From Armatimonadota bacterium (GTDB lineage: Bacteria; Armatimonadota; HRBIN16), in contig BPGT01000005.1 of NCBI GenBank assembly GCA_026003175.1, positions 62,001 through 126,000 of the forward strand: DNA of 64,000 bases, given 5' to 3'. The notes beneath the pieces are model-generated. The model did no database searches and was not told where the DNA came from. It was given only the letters and a program-made list of their open reading frames with translations. The stretch's first letter is position 1. Every line of letters begins with the position of its first letter. Position numbers and translations under genes: made by a program. Shown here in pieces: positions 14,415 through 23,635 of this stretch.

Positions 14415-16292
14415 TCAGTCCAGATAGTATCTGACGTTCGTAATCACCACGTCGCGCACGTTGCCCAGCGCGAGCTTGATGAGAAACGCGGAGTTGTTAT
14501 GCAGAGCGCGCTCCCACCACTTCGTGACCACAAACTCCGGCAGCACCACCGTAATCAGATGGCGTGGGTGGTCCTGTCTCACCTGCCTCACGTACTCCAC
14601 CAGCGGACCAATTAACGAACGATAGGGCGACTCGATAATGACCAGCGGCATATCTCCACCCCATTGTTCCCAACGCTCTTTCAAACGTTGGGTGTCCATC
14701 GGGTTAATCTCGATATGCACTGCCCGGTAGTCCTTCGAGATTTCACGGGCGTACTCCAGCGCAGGGATCACCCCCCGATGTACGTCCGGCACCAGCACCA
14801 GCACCGTGTGTGGCGGCAGCGGCTGCGGTTCGTAGTCCTTAAGCGTCAGGCGAGCACGCACCTTCTGGTAGTGCCGGTTCACCTGCGTAAATATCCACAT
14901 CAGTATCGGGATGACCACCAGCACAACCCACGCCCCCTGCGGTCCCTTCTCCACAATGATGACCAGCAACACGATGCCGGTTGCTACCGCACCGATGCCG
15001 TTCACCATCACCTTCCACTGCCAGCCTTTGCCCTTCTGTTGGAGCCAGTGCCTGACCATACCCGCCTGCGAGAGGGTAAACGCTGTAAACACGCCCACGG
15101 CATACAACGGGATCAGGCGGTCTACGTTTCCACCAAAAGCTACCACCAGAACGGAGACGAACACCGCCAGCAGGATGATACCGTTCGAGAACACCAGGCG
15201 GTCACCCAGGTTCGCCAGCTGACGGGGCATATAGCCGTGTCGCGCGAGGATAGAGCTCAGACGGGGAAAATCGGCGTAGGCGGTGTTTGCCGCAAGCACC
15301 AGGATGATAGCGGTCGCAAATAGGATGACGCCACGCAGCAGGGGTTCATCATGAAAAACCACTCGTGCTACCATCGAGACGACCGACTCTGCGGACACAT
15401 CGCCCTCGCCTCTTCCATAGTAAACAATATGGTACTGTTGCGCAATGTACGAAATGCCCAAGAAGATGGCACTCAAGATGGCACCCATAGCGACCAGCGT
15501 CTGTGCGGCGTTTTTGCTCTCGGGAGGGCGGAACGCCTGCACACCGTCCGCTACTGCCTCGATACCGGTCATCGCCGCACAACCGGAGGCGAACGCTCGC
15601 AGAATCAGCCCCAGCGAGACGGCATGTGCAACCTGCTGAGCCGTTTGCTGAGCCGGCGGCTGATAGGGGCGAGGATGATAGCCAAACAGCGGACCCAACA
15701 CCCCAGCCGCTACCATTCCCAGCATGGTGACCACGAAGAAGTACGTAGGGATGGCGAACAACGCGCCGCTCTCTTTCGCCCCCCGCAGATTCGCCAGAGT
15801 CAGAAACCATATCGCTGCCACCGCCAGTTGCATCTGATAGGGCGCGAGGTTCGTGAAGAAGGAGGTGATTTGCTGTACGCCAGCCGTAATACTCACCGCC
15901 ACCGTCAGCACGTAGTCCGTGAGAATAGCGGCAGCTGCCAGCAGTCCCCAGTTGACACCTAGATTCTCGCGCGAAACGATGTACGTACCGCCACCCTGTG
16001 GATAGGCATGTACCGTCTGCGTGTAGGAAATCACCACAATCCACAACAGCACCACGATGGCAAGAGAGATGGGCACCGTCAAATGCAGAACATGCGGACC
16101 CGCGATGAGCAGGTTGAGCAATATCGCCTGCGTGGCGTATGCCGTAGAGGACAGAGCATCCGACGCGAAAATCGGCAGTGCCAGTGTCTTGGGTAACCGC
16201 TGATGGGCTAATTGTTCGGTAGATAAAGGCGACCCAAAAATCAGCCGCCTCACCAGTGACCAACCCAGGCGAACCTGTGAACTCTTTCCCAT
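14415..16292 (-). CDS. APC superfamily amino-acid/cation permease with cytosolic C-terminal domain
   Basis: 625 aa. The N-terminus (FASDALSSTAYATQAIL) is typical of a large bacterial APC group, and twelve or so membrane helices fill residues 40-470. The remaining 150 residues are soluble (VLVLVPDVHRGVIPALEYAREIS, AVHIEINP, IESPYRSLIGPLVEYV), resembling a universal-stress-like regulatory domain. The family imports amino acids or potassium; the substrate cannot be assigned. The ABC permease begins one base after its stop. Confidence 0.88.
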   Translation of the reverse strand: MGKSSQVRLGWSLVRRLIFGSPLSTEQLAHQRLPKTLALPIFASDALSSTAYATQAILLNLLIAGPHVLHLTVPISLAIVVLLWIVVISYTQTVHAYPQGGGTYIVSRENLGVNWGLLAAAAILTDYVLTVAVSITAGVQQITSFFTNLAPYQMQLAVAAIWFLTLANLRGAKESGALFAIPTYFFVVTMLGMVAAGVLGPLFGYHPRPYQPPAQQTAQQVAHAVSLGLILRAFASGCAAMTGIEAVADGVQAFRPPESKNAAQTLVAMGAILSAIFLGISYIAQQYHIVYYGRGEGDVSAESVVSMVARVVFHDEPLLRGVILFATAIILVLAANTAYADFPRLSSILARHGYMPRQLANLGDRLVFSNGIILLAVFVSVLVVAFGGNVDRLIPLYAVGVFTAFTLSQAGMVRHWLQQKGKGWQWKVMVNGIGAVATGIVLLVIIVEKGPQGAWVVLVVIPILMWIFTQVNRHYQKVRARLTLKDYEPQPLPPHTVLVLVPDVHRGVIPALEYAREISKDYRAVHIEINPMDTQRLKERWEQWGGDMPLVIIESPYRSLIGPLVEYVRQVRQDHPRHLITVVLPEFVVTKWWERALHNNSAFLIKLALGNVRDVVITNVRYYLD

Positions 16293-16360
16293 GGTGCCCT
16301 CAACCGTCCCGTTTCCCTAAGCCATTTCACAACTCCAGCGGGATAATCCTGCTTGCAGGG

Positions 16361-17530
16361 TTAGCGACCATTCGCTTCGCGCATCATCTGCACCACCTGA
16401 GGTGTGCGCTCGGGATTCACATCATACGGATCGCCGGGGCTCATCCAGTTCCATATCAGAGTAAGCGGAATGTCCAGCTTCTTCGCCTGCTCTAACACCT
16501 TTTGCAGGAAGGGCGCACCCGGACGCTGGGCATAGTCGTCCCCTGTCTCGCCGATGTACAGCGGCTTGCCGATGCGCGCAGCAGCGCGCTTGAATACAGC
16601 AAGCACCTGTGCCGAGTCTTCATCCTTGTTGCCGAAGCGCAGATTATCATGCTGGCGATAAAAATGGATGCTGATCAGGTCTATCGGGTCGGGATGGGTG
16701 TCGCGCAAATAGATCTCCATCTCCTGCTCGCTGTCCTCTGTCCAGTCGCCCTTGCCCATCGCTCGTCTGAGATGCTGTGCCGCTGGACGTGGCGCAGAAA
16801 ACCCCGATCCGATGAGGTGGTTGGGGTCTACCTGCTTGAGGAACGCTGCCCACTCTTTCAGGAAGGGTATCATCTGTTCGGTGGTAAAGTTGTCGCGGCG
16901 CAGACGCATAAACGCCGTGCCCTCGTGCACCGGGTTCAGATCGCTCCTGCCGTAGGGAGATAGGAACTCCAGGTCTGCACCCAGGTTCATCTCGTTGGTC
17001 AGCTCCCAGAAGAGCACCGTCGGTTCGTTTTTGTAGCGTGAGACCAGCTGGTAGGTATACAGCCACAGGTATTGACGTGAGCGCGAGTCGGGGTTTGTCA
17101 GCATGTCCTGCACGCACTCGTTTGCCATGTCGGGGAAAAGATAGAGGTTCCAGTTGATGACGGGTATCAGGCGCACGCCATGCTTTTTTGCGGTTTGAAC
17201 CAGTTCATCGAATGCGCCCCAGTATACCCTTTCGTTTGCCCAGTTACGCATGTGCGAGGGATAGAAGCCCACTCCCGCGAAGCGGATGACGGTGAAGCCC
17301 TGTTTGGACGCCTCCTCGATGGCTCTCACCGCCTGTTGTTTTGCCTCCCCACCCTCAAGAAAGCGCAGGAAGAGGTCAAACTTGTTGACCGACACGAGGC
17401 GCAAAGGGGCGCCGTTGAGAACAAGCTGGGTGCCCCTTCGCTGCAGGAAGGCGGTTTGCCCATCTCGCGACATTGCGGCTGCACCCACAAGCAACAACAG
17501 CAAGATGTTCAATACGATGATAGCACGCAT
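16361..17530 (-). CDS. secreted GH5-like (cellulase/mannanase superfamily) glycoside hydrolase
   Basis: 389 aa with an N-terminal signal peptide (MRAIIVLNILLLLLVGAAA). The TIM-barrel signature is complete. The acid/base Glu is in WELTNEMN (about residue 180) and the nucleophile Glu in LYIGETGDD (about 328), with FTVIRFAGVGF and ISIHFY strands between. The wide loop after TNE suggests a mannanase-like member, but the substrate is uncertain. It is probably periplasmic or extracellular. It stands alone between the CobW gene and the APC permease. Confidence 0.85.
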   Translation of the reverse strand: MRAIIVLNILLLLLVGAAAMSRDGQTAFLQRRGTQLVLNGAPLRLVSVNKFDLFLRFLEGGEAKQQAVRAIEEASKQGFTVIRFAGVGFYPSHMRNWANERVYWGAFDELVQTAKKHGVRLIPVINWNLYLFPDMANECVQDMLTNPDSRSRQYLWLYTYQLVSRYKNEPTVLFWELTNEMNLGADLEFLSPYGRSDLNPVHEGTAFMRLRRDNFTTEQMIPFLKEWAAFLKQVDPNHLIGSGFSAPRPAAQHLRRAMGKGDWTEDSEQEMEIYLRDTHPDPIDLISIHFYRQHDNLRFGNKDEDSAQVLAVFKRAAARIGKPLYIGETGDDYAQRPGAPFLQKVLEQAKKLDIPLTLIWNWMSPGDPYDVNPERTPQVVQMMREANGR

Positions 17531-17619
17531 CTGACACCGCTATTCAGAAGAAGTGTATGGTGCACTTTGGTGAGAGGTACCCTTATCGACACTCCGAACT
17601 GTACACTCTGCGGTTCGTT

Positions 17620-18762
17620 TCACACCGGACTACACATTCTGAACGCCGGACAGGGCACGGAAGGTTTCACCGTATGCAGACGCAGTATCTCCGCGTCCAC
17701 GCGCAACATCTTGGCGGTGTCATAAATTGTTTGTGCCGTGATGCCACCCAGCGTCGGCGGGTCGATACCCAGTCGCGCGTTCAGCACCAGCATCGCCTGG
17801 CGCGCATCGCCCAGCTCTTCGCCCCCGAACACCGGTTCGGTATCGCTGCTGAGCAGGTTTGCGCCCATAGCACGCCCCTGGCAGTGGAGCGCGAGTTTGA
17901 TGTGCAGCACCTCACTACCACGTGCCAGTGCGGCGTCGCGTAATCGCCGCAGAAGCATTTCCGCAAACTCTCGTGCGCTGAAGAGCGGTTCTCCCACCAG
18001 TTGCACCGAGGCGTTCAGCCAGCCCAGTTTCGCACCACCAATCTCGTATGCGCTGTAATCCGCTTTTTCCAACACACGCGAACCGACAGGCGCGTCCTGC
18101 ATCACCATGTTCATCCATTCATCCACGCCGTCGCCACGCTTCGCGGAAATGGTGAGAACAGCCTTATTCGGATGATGTTGACGCAGGGCGTTGACCAGCC
18201 GTTGTGCCTCTTCGGACGAGAGCTTGTCCACCTTGTTCAACACCAGAATATCCGCCTCTTCCAGCTGGCGATGGAAGATGGGAGCAAAGCTTCGGGCGAA
18301 CTCGCCGGGATTTTCCTCTAGCAGCATCTCATACAACCGCATCGGGTCTATCAGCACCGAGAAGGGAGAGAAGCGGAAGACGCCACCGTAAAACTGCTTC
18401 AGGGGGTTAATCACCGTCGCCACGGTATCGGCGCAGCTGGCAACGGGTTCGGCGATGAGCACGTCCGGTTCCTGCATCAACACGCGCTCGGTAGCATCCA
18501 GCAGGTCGTTAAACTCGCAGCCAAAACAGCCGCCGGATACCTCCGCGACCGGCATCCCGAACTGTCGCACCAGCGCGGCGTCCACCATTTCCTCAGCGTG
18601 GTCGTTGGTTACCAGCCCGACGTTCAAACCATCTTGCAGTAGTCGGCGTGCCAGCGCACCCATCGCGGTGGTTTTGCCTGCGCCCAGAAAGCCCCCAACG
18701 AAAATCAGCCGCACCGGCTTGGCAGTAGCCAGCGGCTTGGGCGGGTATATTTGCTCCGACAT
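17620..18762 (-). CDS. CobW/P47K (G3E family) GTPase
   Basis: 380 aa. P-loop FLGAGKTT at about residues 25-32, the GGCFGCEF metal-binding motif (a CxxC variant of the usual CxCC) at about 77-84, and NKVDKL at about 155-160. G3E GTPases deliver metals (Zn, Co, Ni) to enzymes. The C-terminal half holds a CobW-C-like domain with HIKLALHC. The specific client cannot be inferred, and no metalloenzyme gene lies adjacent. Confidence 0.88.
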   Translation of the reverse strand: MSEQIYPPKPLATAKPVRLIFVGGFLGAGKTTAMGALARRLLQDGLNVGLVTNDHAEEMVDAALVRQFGMPVAEVSGGCFGCEFNDLLDATERVLMQEPDVLIAEPVASCADTVATVINPLKQFYGGVFRFSPFSVLIDPMRLYEMLLEENPGEFARSFAPIFHRQLEEADILVLNKVDKLSSEEAQRLVNALRQHHPNKAVLTISAKRGDGVDEWMNMVMQDAPVGSRVLEKADYSAYEIGGAKLGWLNASVQLVGEPLFSAREFAEMLLRRLRDAALARGSEVLHIKLALHCQGRAMGANLLSSDTEPVFGGEELGDARQAMLVLNARLGIDPPTLGGITAQTIYDTAKMLRVDAEILRLHTVKPSVPCPAFRMCSPV

Positions 18763-19086
18763 GTTGATAACCCCCTTCCATCAGTATTTTATCCTTCGCC
18801 TTGAGGAATGAGTACTCCTGCTTCAACAGGGAAAGAATGTGGTACCATCCATGCTTATCCGTGTCCTTCGGAAAACAGCACACAGATTGACACGGATACA
18901 ACGGATTTGGTGAATATCTCATATGGTTAGAGGTTATACGCAGTTGGGTGCGTTCACACCGTGCCGGTTTGCTTCTTTGACAAGATGGGCAAGGTTGTGG
19001 CAATATGCTACTTGCAAAGGGGTGTTTACGCCCGCTGAGTAACTCCCAAAAGGACAGCGGCAGTCCTTGCTCAGGGGAAGATAAGG
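18763..19086. other. 324-bp intergenic stretch with dispersed-repeat remnant
   Basis: Divergent region between the CobW gene and the antitoxin gene. The only structure I see is ACAGATTGACACGGATACAA near 18890-18909, which resembles dispersed intergenic repeats seen in many environmental genomes, and a purine-rich GGGGAAGATAAGG just before ATG 19087. No RNA gene or convincing promoter was recognised. Confidence 0.5.
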
Positions 19087-19332
19087 ATGGGACAAATTAC
19101 CATACGTCACCTGGATGAAGCAACCCTTCAGGAGCTGCGTCGCATCGCCTGGTCACGAGGGCACTCTCTGGAAGAGGAAGCGGAGGAGATGTTGAAATGG
19201 GCAGTGCGGGAAATGGTAAGGACGGAGCGACAACATCTTTTGCAGGAGATTGGCTCCTTCCACGCCAATCCAGGGGACACTACCTTCAGCTCCTCTGCGG
19301 ACCTCATTCGTGAAGACAGGGATAGCCGATGA
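19087..19332 (+). CDS. FitA-like ribbon-helix-helix antitoxin
   Basis: 81 aa. The N-terminus MGQITIRHLDEATLQELRRI gives the beta strand plus helix of a ribbon-helix-helix DNA-binding fold. HSLEEEAEEMLKWAV forms the second helix, as in FitA/StbC antitoxins. The C-terminal tail would bind the toxin. Its TGA overlaps the ATG of the downstream PIN gene (ATGA), the usual arrangement for such pairs. Because the toxin is broken, it may persist as a stand-alone repressor. Confidence 0.85.
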   Translation: MGQITIRHLDEATLQELRRIAWSRGHSLEEEAEEMLKWAVREMVRTERQHLLQEIGSFHANPGDTTFSSSADLIREDRDSR

Positions 19333-19767
19333 TGCAGCGTGTTGTTGTAGACGCCAGCGTTGCTACACAGTGGCTCCTTCCTGAGGAGACAACACCCGCT
19401 GCGCTGTAAATACTGAGTGGTGTAGCTCTGTTGCTGGCGCCCACCCTCATTTACGCCGAGGTGGCGAACGTTCTTTGGAAACGTGTGCAACGGCAAGAGA
19501 TAAGCTTAGCTGCTGGAGAGCATGCCTTGAATCTGCTCAAAGAGTTACCTCTGCAGACGTTCTCGCCCGTTCATCTTCTCCCCACAGCGTGGGGTTTTGG
19601 CTACTGAACACGGTATCACGATATATGATGCTCTATATGTTGCCCTATCACAGGAACAAGACGCTCCGCTTATTACCGCAGACCGTCGCCTGCATACGGT
19701 CTTTGCACAGCATGAACCACCCCCTCAGGTCATCTGGATTGAGCATTTCCCGATGTTGACGCGGTGA
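19329..19767 (+). pseudogene. PIN-domain toxin, inactivated by stop and frameshift
   Basis: The sequence reads MMQRVVVDASVATQWLLPEE and then hits TAA at 19407-19409. After it the same frame continues with family residues (LLAPTLIYAEVANVLWKRVQ, ISLAAGEHALNLLKELPL) to about 19600. The frame must then shift to give ATEHGITIYDALYVALSQ and LITADRRLHTVF to the TGA at 19765-19767. The PIN acidic residues (first Asp, central Glu, ITADRRL Asp) are all recognisable, so this is a recent pseudogene paired with the intact antitoxin. Confidence 0.88.
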
Positions 19768-19793
19768 AGCAAGCGAACGGTGCTTTATCCTGA

Positions 19794-20891
19794 CTATCCA
19801 CCCAGCTGGCTCATCCCTCTGCCTACCGGTACTATTCCCTCCGCCAGGTAATGGCGCTCTGGCTTGTGGGCAACGGTATGCAAGAATAGACGGCGTATCT
19901 CCTCCTCTCCCTTGCCCTGGCGCAGGGGGGTGCGCAGGTCTACCTCTCCGTCCGCCATTAAGCAGGGACGCAGGAAACCATCCGCGGTCAAGCGCAGGCG
20001 GTTGCAGCTCGCGCAGAAGTCATGGGTGACCTGGCTGATAAATCCCACCGTACCCCGTGCTCCCGGTAGACGAAAGGTGCGAGCAGGACCGTTTGTGACT
20101 ATCTCTGCAGGTTCCAGAGGAGATACCTCCTGTTCGATGCGCTGCCGCATCTCATCTACCGGTACAAACAACCGGCGCATCTCTGCTGCACTCAACATGC
20201 TGTGTGAAGCGTGCCGCGGCTGAATAAACTGGAAAGTGGCTTCGTCGGCGTGCGCGAAAATACGGCTTCGGAAGCGCTGTTGCAAAAACTCACCGCTATC
20301 CGAACCATCGTTCCAATTGATGGGCATCAGCTCGATAAAACGTACGTGGTAGGGTTGATGCAACGTAAGGCGAGCGAAATCGGCAACCTCGTCGTCATTA
20401 AAGCCGCGCATCACCACCATGTTCAGCTTGATGGGCGACAAGCCGACCTGCTGTGCCGCTTCGATACCCTCCAGCACCTGCTGCAGAGAGCCACGCCGCG
20501 CAATATGTGCAAATCTCTCGGGATGAAGAGTGTCCAGGCTGATATTGATGCGTGAAAGGCCCGCCTTCTTCAGCTCGTGCGCATAACGCGACAGCAGGAA
20601 ACCATTGGTGGTCATAGAAACCTCGGCGATGCCCGGCGTTTGAGCAATCATCCGAACTAACTGCACGATGTCCTTGCGCACCAGAGGCTCACCACCAGTT
20701 AAACGCACCTTGCGGATACCCAAATCCGCCGCCACCTTCACGATGGTGACGATTTCCTCATAGCGCAGTATCCACTCCTTCGGGGCAACATCTGCTCCCT
20801 CTTCGGGCATACAATAGACGCACCGGAAGTTGCATCTATCTGTTACGGAGATGCGCAGGTAATCGATGGTTCGCCCGAAGGAGTCTCTCAT
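19794..20891 (-). CDS. moaA: GTP 3',8-cyclase (molybdenum cofactor biosynthesis)
   Basis: Radical SAM enzyme that converts GTP to 3',8-cH2GTP, the first step of molybdopterin synthesis. 365 aa. The SAM cluster motif is CNFRCVYC. The second [4Fe-4S] site is CASCNRLRLTADGFLRPCL. The C-terminus ends in the conserved Gly-Gly. ATG 20891 with GGAGTG upstream is preferred over the longer frame because it begins MRDSFGRTIDYLRIS, the normal family start. It lies four bases after mqnC. Its product is needed by the molybdopterin oxidoreductase at 23632. Confidence 0.96.
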   Translation of the reverse strand: MRDSFGRTIDYLRISVTDRCNFRCVYCMPEEGADVAPKEWILRYEEIVTIVKVAADLGIRKVRLTGGEPLVRKDIVQLVRMIAQTPGIAEVSMTTNGFLLSRYAHELKKAGLSRINISLDTLHPERFAHIARRGSLQQVLEGIEAAQQVGLSPIKLNMVVMRGFNDDEVADFARLTLHQPYHVRFIELMPINWNDGSDSGEFLQQRFRSRIFAHADEATFQFIQPRHASHSMLSAAEMRRLFVPVDEMRQRIEQEVSPLEPAEIVTNGPARTFRLPGARGTVGFISQVTHDFCASCNRLRLTADGFLRPCLMADGEVDLRTPLRQGKGEEEIRRLFLHTVAHKPERHYLAEGIVPVGRGMSQLGG

Positions 20892-20895
20892 CGTA

Positions 20896-21990
20896 TCACT
20901 CCAGCAGTTCGTACCGCGTATTGCGCCGACGGGGCTCGTAGCCCGCGTCACGTATCAAGCGCTCCATCTCCGCAGCGGTCGGTATGAACTTGCTACCCGC
21001 AGCGGACACCACGTTCTCCTCGATCATCGTGGAGCCGAGGTCGTTAATACCGTATCCCAGCGCGATCTGCGTAATCTTCGGTCCTTGCGTAAGGACGGAT
21101 GCCTGCAGGTTCGGTACGTTGTGTAGCATTAAACGGGCAACCGCTACTGTACGCAGATAGTCGTACCCCGTGGCTTTTTTGATGTGGGGCAGCTCGGTCT
21201 CTTCCGGCTGGAAGTTCCATGCGATAAAGGCACGGAAACCACCCGTTTCTGCTTGTAGTTCGCGGATGCGAATCAGATGCTCTACCCGGTCCTCTACTGT
21301 TTCCACGTGCCCGAACATCATGGTGGCGGTGCTGCTGATACCCAACCCGTGTGCGATACGCATACAATCCAGCCACTCGTCCACCGTATGCTTGTAGGGA
21401 GCAATCTGTCGGCGCACGCGGTCCACCAGAATCTCGCCACCACCGCCCGGGATAGATTGCAAGCCTGCCTGTTGTAACCTGCGCAGCGTCTGTTCGATAC
21501 TGAGGCGAGAGATGTGGGCGATGTAGATAATCTCTGTTGGAGAGAGTGCGTGAATGATGACCTGCGGGAACCGCTCGCGGATGCTGGCGAACAGGTTCTC
21601 GTAATAGTCTAGTTTCAGGCGGGGGTTCAAGCCGCCCTGTATCAACACCTCCACACCACCCTTGTCCACCAGCTCCTGAATCTTGGCGAAAATTTCATCC
21701 AGTGGGAGCGTGTACCCCTCATCGTGTCCTGGCACGCGGTAGAAGGAACAGAACTTGCACCGCACCCAGCAGACGTTGGTGTAGTTGATGATTCGCCCAA
21801 CCACGTAGGTCACGATGCGTTCGGGGTGAATACGCTCACGCACGGTGTTGGCAAGCGCCGCGATTTCAGGCAGGCGAGGATACCGGAACAGCCAAACTCC
21901 CTCTTCGAAGGTAAGGGACTCGCCTTCAACTACCTTGTCAGCAATATGCTCTATGGTGATGGTTTCACGCTCGGCTAAGACACGGCTCAT
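20896..21990 (-). CDS. mqnC: cyclic dehypoxanthine futalosine synthase (menaquinone, futalosine pathway)
   Basis: Radical SAM enzyme that cyclises dehypoxanthine futalosine in the alternative menaquinone pathway. 364 aa. CWVRCKFCSFYR carries the SAM-cluster cysteines. GGLNPRLKLDYYENLF, SIPGGGGEILVDRVR and FIAWNFQPEETEL are MqnC-type. The related MqnE differs in these segments. It is the first gene of a two-gene unit with moaA. It indicates a menaquinone-based respiratory chain without the classical Men route. Confidence 0.93.
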   Translation of the reverse strand: MSRVLAERETITIEHIADKVVEGESLTFEEGVWLFRYPRLPEIAALANTVRERIHPERIVTYVVGRIINYTNVCWVRCKFCSFYRVPGHDEGYTLPLDEIFAKIQELVDKGGVEVLIQGGLNPRLKLDYYENLFASIRERFPQVIIHALSPTEIIYIAHISRLSIEQTLRRLQQAGLQSIPGGGGEILVDRVRRQIAPYKHTVDEWLDCMRIAHGLGISSTATMMFGHVETVEDRVEHLIRIRELQAETGGFRAFIAWNFQPEETELPHIKKATGYDYLRTVAVARLMLHNVPNLQASVLTQGPKITQIALGYGINDLGSTMIEENVVSAAGSKFIPTAAEMERLIRDAGYEPRRRNTRYELLE

Positions 21991-22452
21991 CTTTATCCTC
22001 TCAAGAGTGTGTACTATCCATTATACCCTGTTGTGTAACGATGCAAAACGAATCCAGCCCCGGCGCATGCAAGCGGCACGACTGTGCTTCACATCCCCCT
22101 CCTGGTGCTTTGTTGAGATAAGAACTTGATATATTCACACCAAGCAACCGTAAGCGACGCCAGTCCTTTTGTCATGCTGAGCATCAGCAAAGCATCTCAA
22201 AGTATCGTTAAGACGAGATTCTTCGCTTGTGCTCAAAACCACAGACAAGCGGGACCGATTCGCCCACTCCCAACCGATTACGTGCGACAGACCAATACCC
22301 TGTTCAAAAAATTTCTATGCACAAACCACGAAAACCTGTTGACAAGATTCAATATTTTAATTATACTATATTTACCAAGATGAATATATGCACGATAATT
22401 AGCTCGGCGCGTGCGATCATGAACAACAACCATAAAAGGAGGATGAGTGTAC
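21991..22452. other. 462-bp divergent intergenic region
   Basis: Separates mqnC (minus) from the cytochrome operon (plus). It becomes AT-rich from about 22300 and holds a near-perfect sigma-70 promoter (22339-22367) and the cytochrome ribosome site. A poor open frame at 22126 shows no coding pattern. I see no riboswitch or terminator. Confidence 0.6.
22339..22367 (+). promoter_or_regulatory. sigma-70-type promoter of the cytochrome/molybdoenzyme operon
   Basis: TTGACA at 22339-22344, 17-base spacer, TATACT at 22362-22367. It lies about 85 bases before the cytochrome start, leaving a 5' leader long enough for regulation, in a stretch much richer in A and T than its surroundings. Confidence 0.85.
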
Positions 22453-22770
22453 ATGCCTCGCTTGGTAACCATTTCGCTTGCCTCGGCTGTCGTGCTGCTC
22501 CTGTTGACCACTGGAGGCGCAAGGATTGGAGGAGGTGACATTACCTTCAAGGTAAAAGGTGCTGGCAACGTTACTTTCAGCCATGAAAACCACGTAGTGG
22601 GCTACGAGCTACGATGTACCCACTGCCACGATTCGCTCTTTCTGACTCGTGCAAAGCACCGCAAGGTCACCATGAAGCAAATGCAACAGGGTCAAGCCTG
22701 TGGAGCCTGCCACAACGGCAAACGCGCTTTCAGCGTCAAGGGCAACTGCGCCCTCTGTCACACCAGGTAA
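22453..22770 (+). CDS. tri-haem c-type cytochrome (c3/c7-like), exported
   Basis: 105 aa with an N-terminal signal segment (LASAVVLLLLTTGGA). Three haem-binding CxxCH motifs are present (CTHCH, CGACH, CALCH), plus FSHENHV, whose His residues can be distal ligands as in cytochrome c7. The start is ATG 22453, ten bases after GGAGG; GTG 22447 is a closer alternative. It is the first gene of an operon with a ferredoxin-like subunit and a molybdopterin enzyme, so it most likely carries electrons to or from that complex in the periplasm. Confidence 0.9.
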   Translation: MPRLVTISLASAVVLLLLTTGGARIGGGDITFKVKGAGNVTFSHENHVVGYELRCTHCHDSLFLTRAKHRKVTMKQMQQGQACGACHNGKRAFSVKGNCALCHTR

Positions 22771-22789
22771 CCATGTAAGGAGTGAAAAA

Positions 22790-23635
22790 ATGATCAACGC
22801 AAGGGACGAACTGCACATTATTCAGGAGGATATCCGGCGCGCTCTGCGCAGGTCGAACCCACAGTGGGCGATGCTCATCGACTTGCGCCGGTGTGTCGGA
22901 TGTAAAGCGTGTACCGTTGGTTGCATGGCGGAGCAGAAAACGCCGCCTGGGATCTTCTACCGCCCCGTGTACGAGGAGGAGTTCGGGCAGTTTCCCAATG
23001 TGCGCAGAAGGTTCACCCCGCGTCCGTGTATGCAGTGCGATAACCCCCCATGTGTTGCCGCCTGCCCCAACAAGGGCGAAAAGGGTGCTACATGGAAGTC
23101 ACGCGATGGCATCGTGATGATAAACTACGAGCAGTGTATCGGATGCGGGCGGTGCGTGATCGCCTGTCCGTACAAGGCGCGCACGTTGGACGGCGGGCGA
23201 TTCTTCACCGAAGACACACCTGTTCAGCAGGAGTACGAGAAAGGACCCTCATGGGAGTACGGTAAGAAATGGGTTCGGGAGAAACACCACCTGCCTGCAG
23301 GCAACGCACGCAAATGTCATTTTTGCCTGCACCGATTAAAGCGGGGCATGGTACCGATGTGCGTGAGTACCTGCATCGCCCGGGCGAACATCTTCGGTGA
23401 CCTCAGCGACCCACAGAGCCTGATTTCGAAGATGCTCAAAACCCATAAGGTGCACGTGCTCAAAGCGGTGAAGTCGCCCGGCGAAGTGCCCACCACCCCT
23501 GCCCACCTGCGCGGTATCAGCGCACAAGCATTGGCAACACGCATCGGCTACCCGGGGGCAGTGCCCGTGTTTGCCGAATCTGCGCCGACCAAACCGCGAG
23601 TCTTCTATATCTTGCCTGAGGAGGCTCAGAAATGA
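22790..23635 (+). CDS. four-cluster [4Fe-4S] electron-transfer subunit of molybdopterin oxidoreductase
   Basis: 281 aa, the B subunit of a complex iron-sulfur molybdoenzyme. Four cysteine groups are visible: CVGCKACTVGC, CMQCDNPPCVAACP, CIGCGRCVIACP and CHFCLHRLKRGMVPMCVSTC. ATG 22790 follows AAGGAG. No signal peptide is present, as is usual for B subunits exported by piggy-back with a Tat-bearing partner. Its stop overlaps the next start (ATGA), so the two subunits are made together. It transfers electrons between the cytochrome or quinone side and the Mo site. Confidence 0.94.
   Translation: MINARDELHIIQEDIRRALRRSNPQWAMLIDLRRCVGCKACTVGCMAEQKTPPGIFYRPVYEEEFGQFPNVRRRFTPRPCMQCDNPPCVAACPNKGEKGATWKSRDGIVMINYEQCIGCGRCVIACPYKARTLDGGRFFTEDTPVQQEYEKGPSWEYGKKWVREKHHLPAGNARKCHFCLHRLKRGMVPMCVSTCIARANIFGDLSDPQSLISKMLKTHKVHVLKAVKSPGEVPTTPAHLRGISAQALATRIGYPGAVPVFAESAPTKPRVFYILPEEAQK

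Noticed and set aside
19128-19496. Minus-strand frame over the second toxin-antitoxin pair
   Set aside because: Antisense to a recognisable ribbon-helix-helix antitoxin; no motif.
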